Below are positions 6,036 through 7,460 of a stretch of 7,460 nt of DNA, piece after piece. This stretch comes from JAGOPO01 sp038065515 (GTDB lineage Bacteria > Patescibacteriota > Minisyncoccia > 2-02-FULL-40-12 > GWA2-44-9). How positions within the stretch are numbered: the stretch's first letter is position 1; each line of letters begins with the position of its first letter. The notes below the pieces were generated by a model that ran no database searches, was not told the DNA's origin, and saw only the letters and a list, made by a program, of their open reading frames with translations. The position numbers were made by a program, and so were the translations under genes. The DNA lies in the NCBI GenBank assembly GCA_038065515.1, contig JBBTQV010000018.1, positions 1 through 7,460 of the forward strand. Direction: 5' to 3'.

Positions 6036-7265
6036 TTATCTGCGGTTGAATCGCGGGCGGCGGGGGTAACTGCGCTTGCGACCTCCCATAATTCCGCGTT
6101 GGCCCATCGGAATGGAAGGAAGTTCAACGGAAAGCTTCGCGTGTTTGGCGACTGGCAACGGCTTGCGAATAATGCGTTCGATGTCGCGGATATCCTGCCG
6201 TTGATCGGGTGTCGCCAATGAGATTGCATGACCGGCCAATCCCGCACGACCCGTGCGCCCGATGCGGTGCACATAGTCGGAACTGTTATCCGGAAGATCG
6301 AAGTTGACGACCAACTCGATACCGGTCACATCAATACCGCGCGCAGCGATATCGGTTGCAACGAGAATACGGTACTGGCCCCTCTTGAATCCCTCCAATG
6401 CGCGTATGCGCTGGGCAAGACTCTTGTTGGCATGAATTTCGGCCGATTTGTGGCCCATCTCCATGAGATGTTTGCACAATTTGGTTGCCCCGTGCTTCGT
6501 GCGCGAGAAGATGAGCACCGAACCGCGGTACTGATTCAGAATATCGGCAAGAATACTTATCTTATTTTCCTTGCGGACAATGTAGATTTCCTGCTCCACC
6601 GTTTCTGCGGCGGTTCCCTGCTGGGCAACCTCGACACGCACGGGCAGGCGCATGTGCGCGTTGGCAATGCTCACGATATCGTCAGGCATCGTCGCTGAAA
6701 ACAGCATCGTCTGGCGTTGGTCCGGCGGCGGCAGCATTTTCAGAATGCGATTGATTTGCGGCGCAAAACCCATGTCCAGCATACGGTCGGCTTCATCGAG
6801 TACCAGCACAGCGGTTTTATCCAGCTTCACATAACCCTGCTCAACCAGATCCAGCAATCTGCCGGGAGTTGCCACAAGCACATGCGGCCGCCGACGCAGA
6901 AGTGTCACCTGTTTGCGCATATTTTCTCCTCCGATGAGCACCGCCGTGCGAAGACCCATGGCGCCGCCGATACGCCCAAGCGTTTCGTCCACCTGCATGG
7001 CAAGTTCGCGTGTCGGCAACAGCACAAGGCCGATTCCCTGTGCCTGTCCGCCATAGAGCCGCTGAAGCATCGGGACACCGAACGCCAGTGTTTTGCCGGT
7101 TCCGGTCTGCGCGATACCGATAACATCATCACCCTTCAATGCCACCGGCATTGCTTTGTGCTGAATGGGTGTAGGTACCGTAAATTTGTACTTTTCCAGT
7201 ACCTGCATGAATACCTCACTGATGCCAAGCCCCTCGAATGTCGAGGAGTGTTGTTCTGTCTGCAT
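6036..7265 (-). CDS. rhlE: DEAD-box ATP-dependent RNA helicase, RhlE-like
   Basis: A 409-residue superfamily 2 helicase that uses ATP to unwind short RNA duplexes in the cytoplasm; the family acts in ribosome assembly, RNA decay and cold adaptation. All motifs are intact: Q motif with F10 and PTPIQ (31-35), I AQTGTGKT (52-59), Ia PTRELA (84-89), Ib TPGR (133-136), II DEAD (157-160), III SAT (190-192), IV LIFSRT (251-256), V ATDIAARGID (303-312) and VI HRIGRTGR (333-340). The IHANKS segment (278-282 region) resembles RhlE proteins more than CsdA or DbpA, and the short Arg-rich tail (GRKRSYPRRPRFNRR) also fits RhlE. It has no DbpA-type or CsdA-type RNA-binding domain. I chose ATG at 7265, where the family's N-terminus begins; a GTG at 7307 would add 14 unconserved residues. 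No Shine-Dalgarno is visible: the bases before the ATG are AAAA preceded by a stem-loop. The subfamily name is less certain than the helicase call. Confidence 0.95.
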   Translation of the reverse strand: MQTEQHSSTFEGLGISEVFMQVLEKYKFTVPTPIQHKAMPVALKGDDVIGIAQTGTGKTLAFGVPMLQRLYGGQAQGIGLVLLPTRELAMQVDETLGRIGGAMGLRTAVLIGGENMRKQVTLLRRRPHVLVATPGRLLDLVEQGYVKLDKTAVLVLDEADRMLDMGFAPQINRILKMLPPPDQRQTMLFSATMPDDIVSIANAHMRLPVRVEVAQQGTAAETVEQEIYIVRKENKISILADILNQYRGSVLIFSRTKHGATKLCKHLMEMGHKSAEIHANKSLAQRIRALEGFKRGQYRILVATDIAARGIDVTGIELVVNFDLPDNSSDYVHRIGRTGRAGLAGHAISLATPDQRQDIRDIERIIRKPLPVAKHAKLSVELPSIPMGQRGIMGGRKRSYPRRPRFNRR

Positions 7266-7269
7266 TTTT

Positions 7270-7319
7270 ATTGCGATACGTGACCCGAGGATTCTGCAGT
7301 GGGTCACGAGGGACGCAAT
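7270..7319 (-). promoter_or_regulatory. Two-part stem-loop in the helicase mRNA leader
   Basis: On the minus strand ATTGCG (7314-7319) pairs with CGCAAT (7270-7275). Inside these, CGTGACCC (7301-7308) pairs with GGGTCACG (7279-7286), giving 14 Watson-Crick pairs around a small internal loop (TCCCT/TAT) and a 14-base apical loop. The structure ends four bases before the ATG, where a Shine-Dalgarno would normally lie. It is within the transcript predicted from the promoter at 7373-7401. A role in controlling helicase translation or mRNA stability is inference; an operator for a DNA-binding protein is possible. Confidence 0.55.
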
Positions 7320-7372
7320 GAGATTCGAGTCTTACCCCGCCCCGTGGCAGAGTTCCGTACTGTTATCCGTCA

Positions 7373-7401
7373 ATTATAGCAGGTATGACTACAAAAGTCA
7401 A
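7373..7401 (-). promoter_or_regulatory. Sigma-70 promoter of the helicase gene
   Basis: On the minus strand TTGACT (7396-7401), a 17-base spacer and a perfect TATAAT (7373-7378) form a near-consensus housekeeping promoter. Transcription should start near 7366, giving a leader of about 100 bases before the ATG at 7265. Confidence 0.85.
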
Positions 7402-7402
7402 T

Positions 7403-7437
7403 AGCCCGCGGTAATATGTACACACATATGGCGGGTT
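7403..7437. repeat. Inverted repeat just upstream of the helicase promoter
   Basis: ATATGT-ACAC-ACATAT (7414-7429) is a perfect 6-base inverted repeat. It is flanked by CCCGC (7405-7409) and GCGGG (7431-7435), which also pair, extended by a G-T and an A-T pair. The inner repeat lies 12 bases from the -35 box. It may be a regulator site or a hairpin from the gene beyond the window; no T-tract follows on either strand. Confidence 0.4.
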
Positions 7438-7454
7438 CCCCTAGACTGGGGGAA
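7436..7454. repeat. Short inverted repeat TTCCCC / GGGGAA
   Basis: TTCCCC (7436-7441) and GGGGAA (7449-7454) are perfect inverted repeats around a 7-base spacer. They abut the preceding inverted repeat near the right edge. The gene that would explain them, if any, lies outside the window. Confidence 0.3.
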
Positions 7455-7460
7455 TGTGCA

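Noticed and set aside
7266..7307. A 14-residue N-terminal extension of the helicase from a GTG at 7307
   Set aside because: The extension is not typical of the family, has no ribosome binding site, and its bases form one side of the leader stem-loop. ATG at 7265 matches the usual RhlE N-terminus.

Overview
The window carries five protein-coding genes, all on the minus strand. Transcription therefore runs from right to left: rhlE-like RNA helicase, then a large three-domain cell-surface protein, then a pair of overlapping secreted-protein genes, then a CobW-family GTPase that runs off the left edge. Base composition is moderately GC-rich by eye. No rRNA, tRNA, CRISPR array or insertion sequence is visible, and no gene-free stretch exceeds about 200 bases.

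The organism is a Gram-negative bacterium: one gene encodes an outer-membrane barrel of Omp85/BamA type, and three of the five products have signal peptides. A GWxTD-like secreted protein together with a metallopeptidase/TolB-propeller/barrel fusion suggests the FCB group (Bacteroidetes, Gemmatimonadetes, Zixibacteria and relatives) or Acidobacteria. This is inferred from family distribution; I cannot fix the phylum from the sequence.

Layout. (a) 7266-7460 is the leader and promoter of the helicase. It has a near-perfect sigma-70 promoter, inverted repeats upstream of it, and a two-part stem-loop that ends four bases before the start codon. (b) 6036-7265 is a complete DEAD-box helicase with a short basic tail. 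(c) 5925-6035 holds a consensus -35 box and a 16-base perfect palindrome over the presumed -10. (d) 2778-5924 is a 1048-residue exported protein: zinc-peptidase domain (HELMH), TolB-like beta-propeller, BamA-like barrel. It ends in a textbook intrinsic terminator whose T-tract runs into the -35 of the next promoter. (e) 2049-2669 and 809-2059 overlap by 11 bases and are probably translated together: a small unrecognised secreted protein and a diverged GWxTD-family protein. (f) A second hairpin at 772-795 separates them from the CobW-type metallochaperone GTPase (start at 731, no Shine-Dalgarno), which may be translated from a leaderless mRNA.

Three of the five genes concern the cell envelope, but nothing here proves that they act together. 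The least explained items are the fusion protein, the secreted pair, and the leader structure of the helicase gene.
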